A DNA stretch of 64,000 nt from Paenibacillus pasadenensis DSM 19293 (lineage in GTDB: Bacteria > Bacillota > Bacilli > Paenibacillales > Paenibacillaceae), in contig NZ_AULW01000052.1 in the NCBI RefSeq assembly GCF_000422485.1, forward strand, positions 1-64,000, in the 5' to 3' direction. Both the position numbers and the translations under genes were made by a program. Positions within the stretch are counted from its first letter, which is position 1. Each line of letters opens with the position of its first letter. The notes under the pieces are model-generated. The model was given only the letters and a program-made list of their open reading frames with translations, ran no database searches and was not told the DNA's origin. Positions 51,293 to 59,882 of the stretch are shown in pieces.

Positions 51293-51961
51293 ATGAAGGA
51301 AACCTGGACGCTGCACGAGCCCGATTTTGAGTTTGAAAGGCTCTCGCCCCTGTTCCGCAGCGAGTCCGCCTGGCGCGGCCATCTCGCCTTCGGCTACGAC
51401 CTCGTCGCCAACCTGCGCCCGGCCGCCGTCGTCGAGCTCGGCACCCATTACGGAGCATCCTTTTTCAGCTTTTGCCAGGCGGCCAAGGATCTCGGGCTCG
51501 CGGATACGGCGCTGCATGCCGTCGATACATGGGAAGGCGATGCCCATGCCGGCCGCTACGGCCACGGCGTCTATGAGCTCGCCAGCCGCGCCGCCGCCCT
51601 CTATCCGGGCGCCCGGCTCGTCCGCGCTTCGTTCGACGAGGCGTGCGGCCGGTTCGCCGACGACTCCATCGACATCCTGCATATCGACGGGCTCCACACG
51701 TACGAGGCCGTCCGCCACGACTGCGAGACGTGGCTGCCCAAGCTCGCTCCCGGCGGGCTGCTGCTGCTGCATGACATCGAGGTGAGGATCGGCGACTTCG
51801 GCGTGTGGAAATGGTGGGCGGAGCTGGCCGCGGGCTGCCCGTCCGTATCGTTCGGCCACTCGGCCGGACTCGGCGTCGCCGCTCCGAAAGGAGAGCATCC
51901 CGCGATCGGGCTGCTGCGCGGCCGGCTCGCGGAGCTGCAGGCGCATTATACCCGCGGCTGA
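51293..51961 (+). CDS. Class I SAM-dependent methyltransferase (Methyltransf_24)
   Basis: 222 residues from ATG 51293 with AAAGGAG upstream. AAVVELGTHYGASFFSFC is motif I (SAM glycine-rich loop); LHAVDTWEGD is motif II; DILHIDGLHTYEAVRHD and LAPGGLLLLHDIE follow as in Methyltransf_24, often next to glycosyltransferases. Substrate unknown. No metal-binding residues for COMT-type are fully conserved. Confidence 0.87.
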   Translation: MKETWTLHEPDFEFERLSPLFRSESAWRGHLAFGYDLVANLRPAAVVELGTHYGASFFSFCQAAKDLGLADTALHAVDTWEGDAHAGRYGHGVYELASRAAALYPGARLVRASFDEACGRFADDSIDILHIDGLHTYEAVRHDCETWLPKLAPGGLLLLHDIEVRIGDFGVWKWWAELAAGCPSVSFGHSAGLGVAAPKGEHPAIGLLRGRLAELQAHYTRG

Positions 51962-52029
51962 TGCCGGCATCCGGCATCAGCAAAAAAATCGCGTTTCCTC
52001 CGGTCCGGGACCGGAGGAAACGCGATTTT
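51957..52029. terminator. Two adjacent hairpins between convergent genes
   Basis: GCTGATGCCGG-CAT-CCGGCATCAGC (51957-51981) overlaps the methyltransferase stop. It is followed at 51985-52029 by AAAATCGCGTTTCCTCCGGTC with a perfect partner ending GATTTT: a bidirectional terminator. Confidence 0.88.
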
Positions 52030-52074
52030 GCCGCAAAAGGGCAGACGCGCGGCGCGCGGCAGGCTCCGAAACGC

Positions 52075-52857
52075 TCAGCCCTGCAGCCGCTCGCGGGCAT
52101 GCTCCCGCATCCATTCGTTGAGCTCCCACAGGTCGGCCACCGGCTGCCGGGTGAAAGGGAGCGTCGGCAAGTAGCCGGGCGGGCCGAACTCCGCCGTGAA
52201 CGTAAGCTGCGGGCTGTCGGCAGCTCTCCGGACGGCCGCGATGTCCCGCCACCAGCCCGTGAACAGCTCCAGCTCGCGGGCGTATTCCGGCGCGGCGGGA
52301 TGCGGCACCTGCGGGCCTTGGGGATGGCCGATCCGCCCATGGATATGGAAGGAGCGGGCGATCGCCTGCTCGAGATGGTCCTGCTGATTCTCCAGATGCG
52401 ACTCGCATACGGCCATCCAGTGGCTGAAGTCGGCCGCCAGCTTCAGCTCGGGAAACTTGCGCAGCAGCCGCGACGTCGTCCACGGCGTGAACATCGCGCG
52501 CCCGCGATGCGTCTCATGGCAGACGGCCGCTCCATGCCGCCGCTCGATCTCCAGCGCCGCGTCGAAAAAGCGGTCCTGCTCCTCCTCCGGCATGGCGTCG
52601 CGCGCGCTGTGCGACACGATCGCCGCCGGCCGGAACGCCGCCGCCCGCTCCATCTGCTGCCGGAACGAGGCGACATGATCGCCGTCCGTGAACAGCTGCA
52701 CGATCAGCTGCAGTCCGTGCCGCTCCAGCAGCGCCTCCTCTCCGACCGGCGGCAGAGGCATCTCGACCCCCGCATAGCCATGGGCGGCGGCACGGGACAG
52801 CTTGTCCTCCAGCGTCCCCTCCATCCCCCACAGCGCCTTGAAAAACAGCAGCTTCAT
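52075..52857 (-). CDS. Sugar phosphate isomerase/epimerase-like TIM barrel
   Basis: 260 residues, AP-endonuclease-2 family. YAGVEMPLPPVGEEALLERHGLQLIVQLFTDG, VCHETHRGRAMFTPW, KLAADFSHWM, and SFHIHGRIGHPQGPQV supply the Glu, Asp and His metal ligands of the barrel. It may act on a sugar or inositol intermediate. It lies 48 bp after the dioxygenase gene on the same strand, so the two are probably cotranscribed and controlled by the AraC-type regulator. Confidence 0.82.
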   Translation of the reverse strand: MKLLFFKALWGMEGTLEDKLSRAAAHGYAGVEMPLPPVGEEALLERHGLQLIVQLFTDGDHVASFRQQMERAAAFRPAAIVSHSARDAMPEEEQDRFFDAALEIERRHGAAVCHETHRGRAMFTPWTTSRLLRKFPELKLAADFSHWMAVCESHLENQQDHLEQAIARSFHIHGRIGHPQGPQVPHPAAPEYARELELFTGWWRDIAAVRRAADSPQLTFTAEFGPPGYLPTLPFTRQPVADLWELNEWMREHARERLQG

Positions 52858-52904
52858 CGGCTTTCCCCTTTCTACGCCTTTGAGTCCGGCTGCGGCCGGC
52901 TTGA

Positions 52905-53726
52905 TTACGGATACAAAATCGGGTTGAGCCGGCTCGCGGCGGCATCTCCCGGCGAGAGCTCGGGGAACCAGCGGGCCAGATCGCTCCGGCGCGCGCCGCT
53001 GTCCGGCTCGGCGATCGTCAGCCCGTCGGCGATGTAGATGACGGTCATGACCTCGCGCATGAGGCTCGTCGGGTTGCCCGGCGCGCTGTGCAGCGTCCAG
53101 CCGGCGTGGAACGTGGCGTCGCCTGCCGCCATCGCGCCGTAGTTGATCTGCGGCAGTCCTTTTTGCTCGATATAGGCCTTCAGCGTCCGATGCGACTCGT
53201 CCGATATCTCCTGCTTGGAAATGTAGCCGTTGTTGTGGGAGCCCGACACGAAGGTCATCGAGCCGACCTCCTCGGGCACCGGTACGAGCGGCATCCAGAG
53301 CGTGATCGTCTTGTCCGTATCGAGCGGCCAGTAGATCTGATCCTGATGCCAGGGCGTATGCCCGCCGCCCGGCTCCTTGAACAAGGCCTGGTCATGATAG
53401 ATGCGCACCGCAGGCACGCCCATCAGGTCGGCGGCGGCTTTGGCGAAGCGGCGGGCGAACACGAACCTTCGAGCCGCCTCGCTCAGCTCCCAGACGTTGC
53501 CGATCTGGATGAAGGCCTTGCCGTACGTATCGCGCTCCTCCAGCGGCTTGGTGTGATAGTTGTGCTCCCGCACGACCTCGCCGATCACCTCGCGGTAGGC
53601 GGCGATCTCGTCCGGCCGCGCCAGCTGCCGGATGATCGCATGACCGTCGCGAAGATAGCCTTCCCGCTCGGCGGCAGACAGCTCCACCGTGTCGTTCAGC
53701 TCCGGAAGTTGGTTCCCTATGCTCAT
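52905..53726 (-). CDS. Phytanoyl-CoA dioxygenase-family Fe(II)/2-oxoglutarate oxygenase
   Basis: 273 residues from ATG 53726 (AAGGAG ten bases away). The facial triad is visible: His127-X-Asp129 in TPWHQDQIYW and His213 in GWTLHSAPGN; the 2-oxoglutarate Arg is the one in LMREVMTVIYI. PhyH-family bacterial enzymes hydroxylate small metabolites. Operon partner of the TIM-barrel protein; divergent from AraC regulator. Confidence 0.92.
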   Translation of the reverse strand: MSIGNQLPELNDTVELSAAEREGYLRDGHAIIRQLARPDEIAAYREVIGEVVREHNYHTKPLEERDTYGKAFIQIGNVWELSEAARRFVFARRFAKAAADLMGVPAVRIYHDQALFKEPGGGHTPWHQDQIYWPLDTDKTITLWMPLVPVPEEVGSMTFVSGSHNNGYISKQEISDESHRTLKAYIEQKGLPQINYGAMAAGDATFHAGWTLHSAPGNPTSLMREVMTVIYIADGLTIAEPDSGARRSDLARWFPELSPGDAAASRLNPILYP

Positions 53727-53746
53727 GGCTTTCGCGCTCCTTATCG

Positions 53747-53785
53747 GTAAAATCGCTTTCATAAAGGAGTTTATCGCGATTTTAC
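53747..53785. promoter_or_regulatory. Inverted repeat between dioxygenase and AraC genes
   Basis: GTAAAATCGC (53747-53756) and GCGATTTTAC (53776-53785) form a perfect 10-bp inverted repeat with a 19-bp spacer: a likely pair of regulator half-sites or a looped operator in the divergent promoter. Confidence 0.55.
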
Positions 53786-53852
53786 TTTCCTGTATGTGCA
53801 TGGCATGATGATTGGAGTTGCCTAAAATGACTGACTTGCGAAAGGAGCCGCC

Positions 53853-54743
53853 ATGGACCTGCTTCCCGACTCCGCCGCCCTTCCGATCGTCCCCTACATC
53901 CGGGAAAGCGACTTCGCCGTCCGCCCGGCATATTATTTCCCCTTCCGCAAGCTGCTCGACTACCTGTTCATCTACATCCGCAAGGGCGAGCTCCATGTCG
54001 TGGCCGACGGGACGAGCCATCGGTTCGAGGAAGGCCAGTTCTGCCTGCTCCAGCCGGGCACGGTCCACGATCTGAGGGCGGACGGGGCCAACGAGACGCC
54101 TTTTGCGCATATGGATATCTTCTATGAGCCCCAACGGGAAAAAAGCTTTCCTACGCGGCCGGGCCAGCTGGACCTCGCTTCATTTGCCCACCTGATGCAG
54201 CCGAGGCTGAACGACTTCGACGGCATCGCCATCCCCGTCCTGCTGCAGCCGCAGAAGCCCCATCTCTACCGGCATCTCCTTCTCGAGATGGTGGAAAGCT
54301 GGCAGGACCGCGACCCGCTGTCCAAGCTGAAGGCGCAAGCGGCGGCCACCCGGCTCGTGCACCTCGTCTTGCAGGATCACGCGCATCCCGCCGCTTCCAA
54401 GCCGGGCCGCCCTCAGCTGGACTGGATTCCGTCCTACTTCTCCTTCCATCTGGCCGACCCGCTGGACATCGAGGAGCTGGCCCGGCGCGCCCATCTGTCG
54501 ACGTCCCGCTTCCGGGCCGTCTTCCGCGAGCGCTTCGGGCTTCCGCCCCATCGCTATCTGATGGAGCTGCGGCTCGAGCATGCGCGGGAGCTGCTCGCCG
54601 GCTCGGACCATACCGCGTCCCAAATCGCGGATTATTGCGGATTTTCGAGCCTCAGCCACTTCCATCATGCTTTCCGGGCGCGGATGGGCGCCTCGCCCGG
54701 CGCTTACCGCGAGCAGAGCCGAAAAGCCGGCCCGCCGGAATGA
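53853..54743 (+). CDS. AraC-family regulator with cupin-like sensor domain
   Basis: 296 residues. Residues 1-160 form the AraC N-terminal beta-barrel (LFIYIRKGELHVVADGTSHRFEEGQFCLLQPGTVHDL), a sugar-sensing cupin. Two HTH motifs at ~190-290: LDIEELARRAHLSTSRFRAVF and TASQIADYCGFSSLSHFHHAF. Divergent from the dioxygenase-isomerase operon with an inverted repeat between. AAAGGAG precedes ATG. Confidence 0.93.
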   Translation: MDLLPDSAALPIVPYIRESDFAVRPAYYFPFRKLLDYLFIYIRKGELHVVADGTSHRFEEGQFCLLQPGTVHDLRADGANETPFAHMDIFYEPQREKSFPTRPGQLDLASFAHLMQPRLNDFDGIAIPVLLQPQKPHLYRHLLLEMVESWQDRDPLSKLKAQAAATRLVHLVLQDHAHPAASKPGRPQLDWIPSYFSFHLADPLDIEELARRAHLSTSRFRAVFRERFGLPPHRYLMELRLEHARELLAGSDHTASQIADYCGFSSLSHFHHAFRARMGASPGAYREQSRKAGPPE

Positions 54744-54790
54744 GGAGCGCCGAGGGGCGCCAGCATACGGCCCGGACCGAGGCCGCGCGC

Positions 54791-56455
54791 TCAAGACGGC
54801 GAGCGGGCGGCTCCGTACCAGGACAGCGGCTTGGGCGCCCAATCGTACTCGTAGAGCACCGCCTCGATCCGATGCTGGACCACGATGTCGGCGCTGGCGC
54901 GCGCAGCCCATTCGTCATCCTCGCCGTAGCCGATGTCCAGGTACCGATGCCGCAGCGCCAGCTCCCGGCGGTAGGCCATCAGATGGTTGGGCTTGCGGGT
55001 ATACCCCTCCGCGTCGCTGCCATGATCCAGCTCGATTCCGTACCGGCATAGGCGGGAAGGCGATCCGTCCGCGTGCACCCGCACGTCGAACACGATGCAG
55101 TCCGCGTCCGGCTCGCTGCGGATCGCCGCGAGCAGCCGCTCGGCATAGCCGTCGGCGATCCGGTCGTCGTCGTCGACGAAGGCGACGAACTTCCCTTGGG
55201 CGAGCTCCAGCAGCGCGTTGCGCTTGGCTCCGGTCGTCCGCAGCCGGTTGTCCGTCAGCGCCAGCAGCTCCACCGGACGTCCGTGCGCCTGGGCCCGCAG
55301 CCGCTCCAGCAGGACGGACAGCGAGGCGCTCCGCTCCGGCAGCGAGGGAATCAGCACGGACAGCAGCGGCTGCTCCGAGCCGCCCCCGCTCATGCGCTCC
55401 GCCATCATCTCCCGATTGGCCTCGATGCTGCGCTGCCCCGGCGGCGCGTGGACCGCCGCCGCTTCGTTGCTGAGCCAGGCCAGCTCCGGCCGGCCGAGTC
55501 GGTCGTCGCAGACCGCCAGCTGAAGCCTCGGCAGCCAGCGCAGATCCGGATCCAGCCGTCTTCCGAGCTGGCGCTCGCAGGAGACGGCGAGCTCGGCGAG
55601 ACGGAGCCAGACCGACGCGCTCTCGTAGTCAAGCTCCTCCATCGCCTTCGCTCCGGCGCGGTAGCAGGCCAAGGCCGGGGCCGACAGGTCCAGCTCCGGC
55701 TCGGAGCTGCGCAGCGTGCGATGCCAGTAGCTGCCCCTCCTCCACGTAAGCCGCATGAAGCCCGATACGCGCATCCAGGCATCGACCCTTTTTTCGAACA
55801 GCTCTCCGCCGTAAGCCGGGTACCGCTCCGATGCCGGATGGCGCTCCCCGTAGATGCGCGCGCGAAAATCGAGCGTCCGCACGAGGTAGCACTGGTCGGA
55901 GAAGCCATAGCCGAGATGGAAGTCGCCGTCGGTCAGCAGCGCCTCCCGCGCCGCTTCGTCCATCCGCCCGTTCGGCACCGGATTCGCCGCGACGATCGAC
56001 CGCTGCAGCCGCATCCGCTCCAGGCACGGCCGCAGCCAGTCGGTCGGCTCCTCCAGCATGCAGTCGCCCGCATAATGGAGCAGATATTCCGTGCGGCAGC
56101 GATAAAGGGCGACCAGCTCGGCGATCGAGTAGCGATAGCCTCCCTGGAAGTCCTCCTCCGTCAGGCCGAAAAAGAGCAGCGCCTCCTCGCTATGCTCGTC
56201 GACGAGCACGCAGTCCGTCAGCACGCCTTCGTCGACGAGCCGCCGCGCATGGCGGAGGACGAGCTCGGGCCGTTCGACATTGTTGACGTACAGGATCCGC
56301 TCGGCAAACGGAAACCGATGCTGCGCGATCGCCCGGCTCAGGCGGTCGGTCAGCAGCAGCTCGCGCCAGTCCCGCTCGTAGCACTTCGTCTCAAAGGTGA
56401 CACCGGGCCGCAGCACCGGAGCCGGACCGCCGCCGGTCGGCCTCGCCAGCGTCAT
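54791..56455 (-). CDS. Two-domain glycosyltransferase (unusual N-terminal domain plus GT2)
   Basis: 554 residues from ATG 56455, overlapping the upstream GT stop by 4 bp. Residues ~340-540 are GT-A: LSVLIPSLPERSASLSVLLE, GAKRNALLELAQGKFVAFVD, DDDRIADGYAERLL (DXD), IGYGEDDEWAARA. Residues 1-300 form another globular part beginning FETKCYERDWRELLL and containing RILYVNNVERPELVLRHA and EYLLHYAGDCMLEEPTDWL, which also looks like a GT-A domain. Probably adds sugars or modifies glycan in concert with the upstream gene. Confidence 0.78.
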   Translation of the reverse strand: MTLARPTGGGPAPVLRPGVTFETKCYERDWRELLLTDRLSRAIAQHRFPFAERILYVNNVERPELVLRHARRLVDEGVLTDCVLVDEHSEEALLFFGLTEEDFQGGYRYSIAELVALYRCRTEYLLHYAGDCMLEEPTDWLRPCLERMRLQRSIVAANPVPNGRMDEAAREALLTDGDFHLGYGFSDQCYLVRTLDFRARIYGERHPASERYPAYGGELFEKRVDAWMRVSGFMRLTWRRGSYWHRTLRSSEPELDLSAPALACYRAGAKAMEELDYESASVWLRLAELAVSCERQLGRRLDPDLRWLPRLQLAVCDDRLGRPELAWLSNEAAAVHAPPGQRSIEANREMMAERMSGGGSEQPLLSVLIPSLPERSASLSVLLERLRAQAHGRPVELLALTDNRLRTTGAKRNALLELAQGKFVAFVDDDDRIADGYAERLLAAIRSEPDADCIVFDVRVHADGSPSRLCRYGIELDHGSDAEGYTRKPNHLMAYRRELALRHRYLDIGYGEDDEWAARASADIVVQHRIEAVLYEYDWAPKPLSWYGAARSPS

Positions 56456-57789
56456 GGCGCGCCTCCGCTCGCCAGCGGCGCGGCGTACCCGCCGGCGGCG
56501 GCGTCCCAGCGCGGACGCGCCGACGCGAGGACCAGGCGGCTGGCCGCCGCGTCCCGCAGCCGTGTCGGCTGGACCGCCTCGGCCGCCTCCGGCTGCGCCG
56601 CCAGTACCTGCATCCCCTCGCGCCCGGCCGCTCCCGTACGCTCCGCCGCGTCCCGCTGCTCCTCGCGCCCGGCCGCCCCCGGCTGCGCCGCCGGGACCCG
56701 CAGCCGCACCGGCTCGATCGCCGCCAGCGGCTCCTCCGGCCGCCGCAGCCGGGCCAGCAGCCGGCGCGCCTCCTCCGGCGCGAGCTCCTCGCCGGCGCGC
56801 AGCCACAGCGCATGCTCGCGCCCGGACTCCTCCAGCGCGGCCCTCGCTCCGGCCGGCTCGCCGAGCTCGGCGCGCACCGTCTTGAGGTCGCGCTCGCGGC
56901 CGAGCCGCGCCGTCCGTTCCCAGCCCTCGCGGCCGTGATGGACGAGCAGGATCTCGTCCGCCAGTCCGCGGATGGAGGCGAGCGTCGCGTCGAGCGCCGC
57001 CTCGTCCGCCTCGCCGCCGATGCCGATCGAGCAGCTGACGGCCGGCGTCCGCCGGTACAGCAGCTCGACCGGATCCTCTCCCCACTTGGCCCGCGCCACC
57101 CGGCGGCCCTGCTCCAGCAGCATGCTCAAGCCCTGATCCCCCAGCGCGTTCATCGTCACATGCCCGTAATGATGCACGAACGAATCGCAGGCGACGAGCA
57201 GCCGCCAGCCGTCGCGCCGCAGCCGCAGGCACAGATCGTCGTCCTCGTAGTTGCCGAGGCCGTAGCCTTCGTCGAAGCCTCCCATCTCCAGCGCCAGCCG
57301 GCGCCGCAGCAGCAGGCAGAACCCGACGAGCCGCGGCAGCTCCCAGCTGCGTCCGCGCCAGCCGGCCGCGCGCTGCGCCGCGAACGGCTCCAGGCCGTCG
57401 ATGCCCGGGCCGTACGGGGCGTCGACCCGCTGCGGGCCGCTGACGTAATTCGAGACCGGACCGACCATGCCGCATAGCGGCTCCCGCTCGAGCAGCCTTT
57501 CCATCGCCTCCAGCCAGCCGGCCGTGACGACGGTGTCGTTGTTGAGGAACAGCACGTTGTCGCCCTCGGCCAGCGCCAGCCCCTGGTTGCAGCCCTTGGC
57601 GAAGCCTTCGTTGCGGCGGTTGAGCTCTGTCTTGAAGCCGCTCTGCCGGAGCAGCTCCGCCGTGCCGTCCGTCGAGCCGTTGTCGACGACGATGAGCTCG
57701 TAGTCGGACGTATGCGCCTGCACGCTCTCCAGGCAGCGGAGCGTATAGTCCAGCTGGTTGTGCGTCAGTATGACGATGCTTGTCTTCAT
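56452..57789 (-). CDS. GT2 family glycosyltransferase with low-complexity tail
   Basis: 445 residues. GT-A domain 1-230: IVILTHNQLDYTLRCLESVQ, VVDNGSTDGTAELL, LFLNNDTVVTAGWLEAMERL (DXD), GGFDEGYGLGNYEDDDLCLR. Like rhamnosyltransferase WbbL-type enzymes. A second part (~250-345) resembles a further GT2 half; the C-terminus (350-445) is Ala/Arg/Gln-rich. GGAGGCGG upstream of ATG. First gene of the operon. Confidence 0.88.
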   Translation of the reverse strand: MKTSIVILTHNQLDYTLRCLESVQAHTSDYELIVVDNGSTDGTAELLRQSGFKTELNRRNEGFAKGCNQGLALAEGDNVLFLNNDTVVTAGWLEAMERLLEREPLCGMVGPVSNYVSGPQRVDAPYGPGIDGLEPFAAQRAAGWRGRSWELPRLVGFCLLLRRRLALEMGGFDEGYGLGNYEDDDLCLRLRRDGWRLLVACDSFVHHYGHVTMNALGDQGLSMLLEQGRRVARAKWGEDPVELLYRRTPAVSCSIGIGGEADEAALDATLASIRGLADEILLVHHGREGWERTARLGRERDLKTVRAELGEPAGARAALEESGREHALWLRAGEELAPEEARRLLARLRRPEEPLAAIEPVRLRVPAAQPGAAGREEQRDAAERTGAAGREGMQVLAAQPEAAEAVQPTRLRDAAASRLVLASARPRWDAAAGGYAAPLASGGAP

Positions 57790-57808
57790 AGCAAAAGCCG
57801 CCTCCTCT

Positions 57809-57826
57809 GCCTCATCTATATGAGGC
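57809..57826. promoter_or_regulatory. Inverted repeat upstream of the glycosyltransferase operon
   Basis: GCCTCAT-CTAT-ATGAGGC, ~20 bp upstream of the ATG 57789. It overlaps a CATATAG -10-like string on the minus strand and could be an operator or a leader hairpin. Confidence 0.35.
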
Positions 57827-57940
57827 TTGGAAAGGCGGCATGACGATCGATCTCCGCTCGTTCAGCAAGGCGGCCATTTGGCGGCCGAGCCGACCTTTTC
57901 GTGGGATTGGAGCTGACGGATCGTCCCTGACAACAGGCTG

Positions 57941-58774
57941 TCAGCTATTGCCGCAGCGTCCCAGCATCCAGTCGGCGGCGCAGGCGAGCACCTCCTGCCG
58001 GCCCGCCTCGGCATGCAGCTCATGCCGGAAGCCCGGCCATTCGCGGTAGGAGCAGCGCTCTCCCGCACGCTGCGCGAAGCGCCGGCTCGCCCGCGGCGAC
58101 GTGATGCGGTCGGACCCGCCGTGCATGAGCAGCAGCGGCACGCTCAGCTCCGGCGCGTGGCTCAGCGCCCAGCGGCCCGCCTGGCTGACGGCGGCGAACG
58201 TGCGCAGCGTGATCCGTCCGTGCCGCAGCGGATCCTCGTCATAGCGGCGCTGCATGTCCGGGTCGGAGGTGCCCCGGCGGTTCGCGCCGACCAGGCGATA
58301 GCCGGGCTGCATGCGCTCGCGGAGGCGGCCCCACAGCAGCTTTGCCGGCGGCGGCGCCGGAGCCAGCTTCAGCCACGGTCCCGCCACGACGGCTCCGGCG
58401 AGCGGCGGGCGGCGGCGCAGCATGAAGTTGAGCGCTACATTTCCGCCCATGCTGTGGCAGAACAGGAACCGCGGCAGCCCCGGCCAGCGGCGCTGCATGT
58501 CCTCGACGATCCGTTCCACGGGCTCCAGCAGCGCGTCGTAGCCGGGGCAGTCGCCGCGCCGGCCTTCTGTCCGGCCATGCCCCCGCTGGTCGAAGGCGAT
58601 CACCGCGAAGCCGCGCTCCGTGAAGAACGAAGCCACATGCGCGTAGGCGCCGCAATGCTCGCCCAGCCCGTGCACGATGCCGACAGCGGCGACCGGCTCG
58701 CCCTCCGGCATCCAGCGGCAGCCGTAGATGCTGACGCCGTCGCGGCTTTTCCAGCTCAGCTCCTCGTAGGACAT
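57941..58774 (-). CDS. Alpha/beta hydrolase, monoacylglycerol-lipase-like
   Basis: 277 residues from ATG 58774 (AAAGGAGG). Oxyanion loop IVHGLGEHCGAY; FDQRGHGRTEGRRG; nucleophile Ser108 in CHSMGGN (the usual GHSMGG has Gly where this has Cys106); Asp in MHGGSDRITS; His in FRHELHAE. Serine hydrolase_4 family. Likely hydrolyses monoacylglycerol or lysophospholipid esters. Confidence 0.9.
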   Translation of the reverse strand: MSYEELSWKSRDGVSIYGCRWMPEGEPVAAVGIVHGLGEHCGAYAHVASFFTERGFAVIAFDQRGHGRTEGRRGDCPGYDALLEPVERIVEDMQRRWPGLPRFLFCHSMGGNVALNFMLRRRPPLAGAVVAGPWLKLAPAPPPAKLLWGRLRERMQPGYRLVGANRRGTSDPDMQRRYDEDPLRHGRITLRTFAAVSQAGRWALSHAPELSVPLLLMHGGSDRITSPRASRRFAQRAGERCSYREWPGFRHELHAEAGRQEVLACAADWMLGRCGNS

Positions 58775-59141
58775 TGATCCTTCCTCCTTTGACGTTTCGG
58801 TTTGCCTTTTCTTCCTATTACCCTGTATGCAGGACGCTCTGTTGCCGTGCGGCGAAAAAAGGGCTTGGCCCCGGCCGGACAGGCATGAAATAATGGCGAG
58901 AGAAGATTCGTCGCCCATAGCCTGTGAAGCTAGGGCGTGTTTGCAAACCCGCTCAGGGGCATCTATCACCGCCTTTTTGCCCCCTGCTTCGTCACGCAGG
59001 CTCGACGTACCCCCGGTACGCCTTCGCCTACGTTCCTCGCAGGGATCAAAAATTCGGCAATATCGGCTTCCTTCGGAGGTGGCAAACACGCCCTAGAGAA
59101 CCTGCGGCTGCGGCCGCGAGCGAAAAGGAGCCTTTCCCTCC
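58775..59141. other. Intergenic gap holding a MITE
   Basis: Between the lipase and pcp; it contains the mobile element 58930-59096. Nothing else is recognisable. Confidence 0.7.
58930..59096. mobile_element. 167-bp MITE-like element with perfect 15-bp terminal inverted repeats
   Basis: The left end CTAGGGCGTGTTTGC and the right end GCAAACACGCCCTAG are exact complements. The CTAG at each end may be a 4-bp target duplication (as in IS5-type elements) or the TA of a Tc1-type element. The inside has no ORF but several small inverted repeats such as CGTACC-CCC-GGTACG. A non-autonomous element mobilised in trans is the simplest reading. It ends 45 bp before pcp, within its promoter region. Confidence 0.8.
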
Positions 59142-59786
59142 ATGAGAAACCTGCTTATTACCGGCTTCGAGCCCTTCGGGGGCAGCCGCATCAACCCGAC
59201 CGAGGCACTGATGGCGTCCATCCGCGAGGAATCGTTCCCCGGCGCCGCCATCCATACGCTGCTGCTGCCGGTCGTCTTCGGCGAGTGCGCCGAGCGGCTC
59301 AAGCGGGAAATCGACCGCCTGCAGCCGGACGCCGTCCTCTGCTGCGGCCTGGCCGCCGGACGCGCGGCCGTCACGCCGGAGCGGATCGCCGTCAACGCGA
59401 TGGACGTGCCCGCCGGCGCCGCTTTTGGCGACAACGACGGCAATCGCCCGCAGGACGAGCCGATCCGGGCGGGCGGGCCGGACGGCCTGTTCGCCACGCT
59501 GCCGATCCGCCGCATCGAGCTGGCGCTGCGAGCGGCGGGCATCCCCGCCTCCATCTCGGACACGGCGGGCCTGTTCATCTGCAACAATACGATGTACGCC
59601 GCTCTCGACCATGTCCGCGACAGCGGGTCGGGCGCCCTCGCCGGCTTCATCCATTTCCCCGCCTCGACGGAGCTGGCGCTGGACAAGCCCGGCCTGCCCT
59701 CGCTGCCCCAGTCCATGCTGCATGACGCGCTGCGCATCGCGATCGCCGAGACACTGGCGGAGCTGGACGAGCGGAGCGGAGCCTGA
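59142..59786 (+). CDS. pcp: Pyroglutamyl-peptidase I
   Basis: 214 residues. Catalytic triad of family C15: Glu80 (AVTPERIAVN), Cys147 (DTAGLFICNNTMY), His171 (GFIHFPAS). Start MRNLLITGFEPFGGSRINPT is canonical. It removes N-terminal pyroglutamate from peptides in the cytoplasm, complementing the M3 peptidase. AAAGGAG precedes ATG; a MITE lies just upstream. Confidence 0.95.
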   Translation: MRNLLITGFEPFGGSRINPTEALMASIREESFPGAAIHTLLLPVVFGECAERLKREIDRLQPDAVLCCGLAAGRAAVTPERIAVNAMDVPAGAAFGDNDGNRPQDEPIRAGGPDGLFATLPIRRIELALRAAGIPASISDTAGLFICNNTMYAALDHVRDSGSGALAGFIHFPASTELALDKPGLPSLPQSMLHDALRIAIAETLAELDERSGA

Positions 59787-59801
59787 ACAGCTTGACGCGC
59801 G

Positions 59802-59839
59802 AAAGGGGAGGCTCCGGAACGTTCCGGCGCCTCCCCTTT
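59802..59839. terminator. Bidirectional terminator, pcp and SDR genes
   Basis: AAAGGGGAGGC pairs with GCCTCCCCTTT, inner CGGAACGTTCCG. Confidence 0.85.
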
Positions 59840-59882
59840 GTCCATGGCGCTGCCGCTTGCCGGCTGCCATGGCCTTGCCGCG

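Noticed and set aside
54791-57475. 894-residue minus ORF joining two glycosyltransferases
   Set aside because: Its N-terminal part reads the first GT gene in a wrong frame; the true second GT starts at 56455 with a 4-bp overlap.
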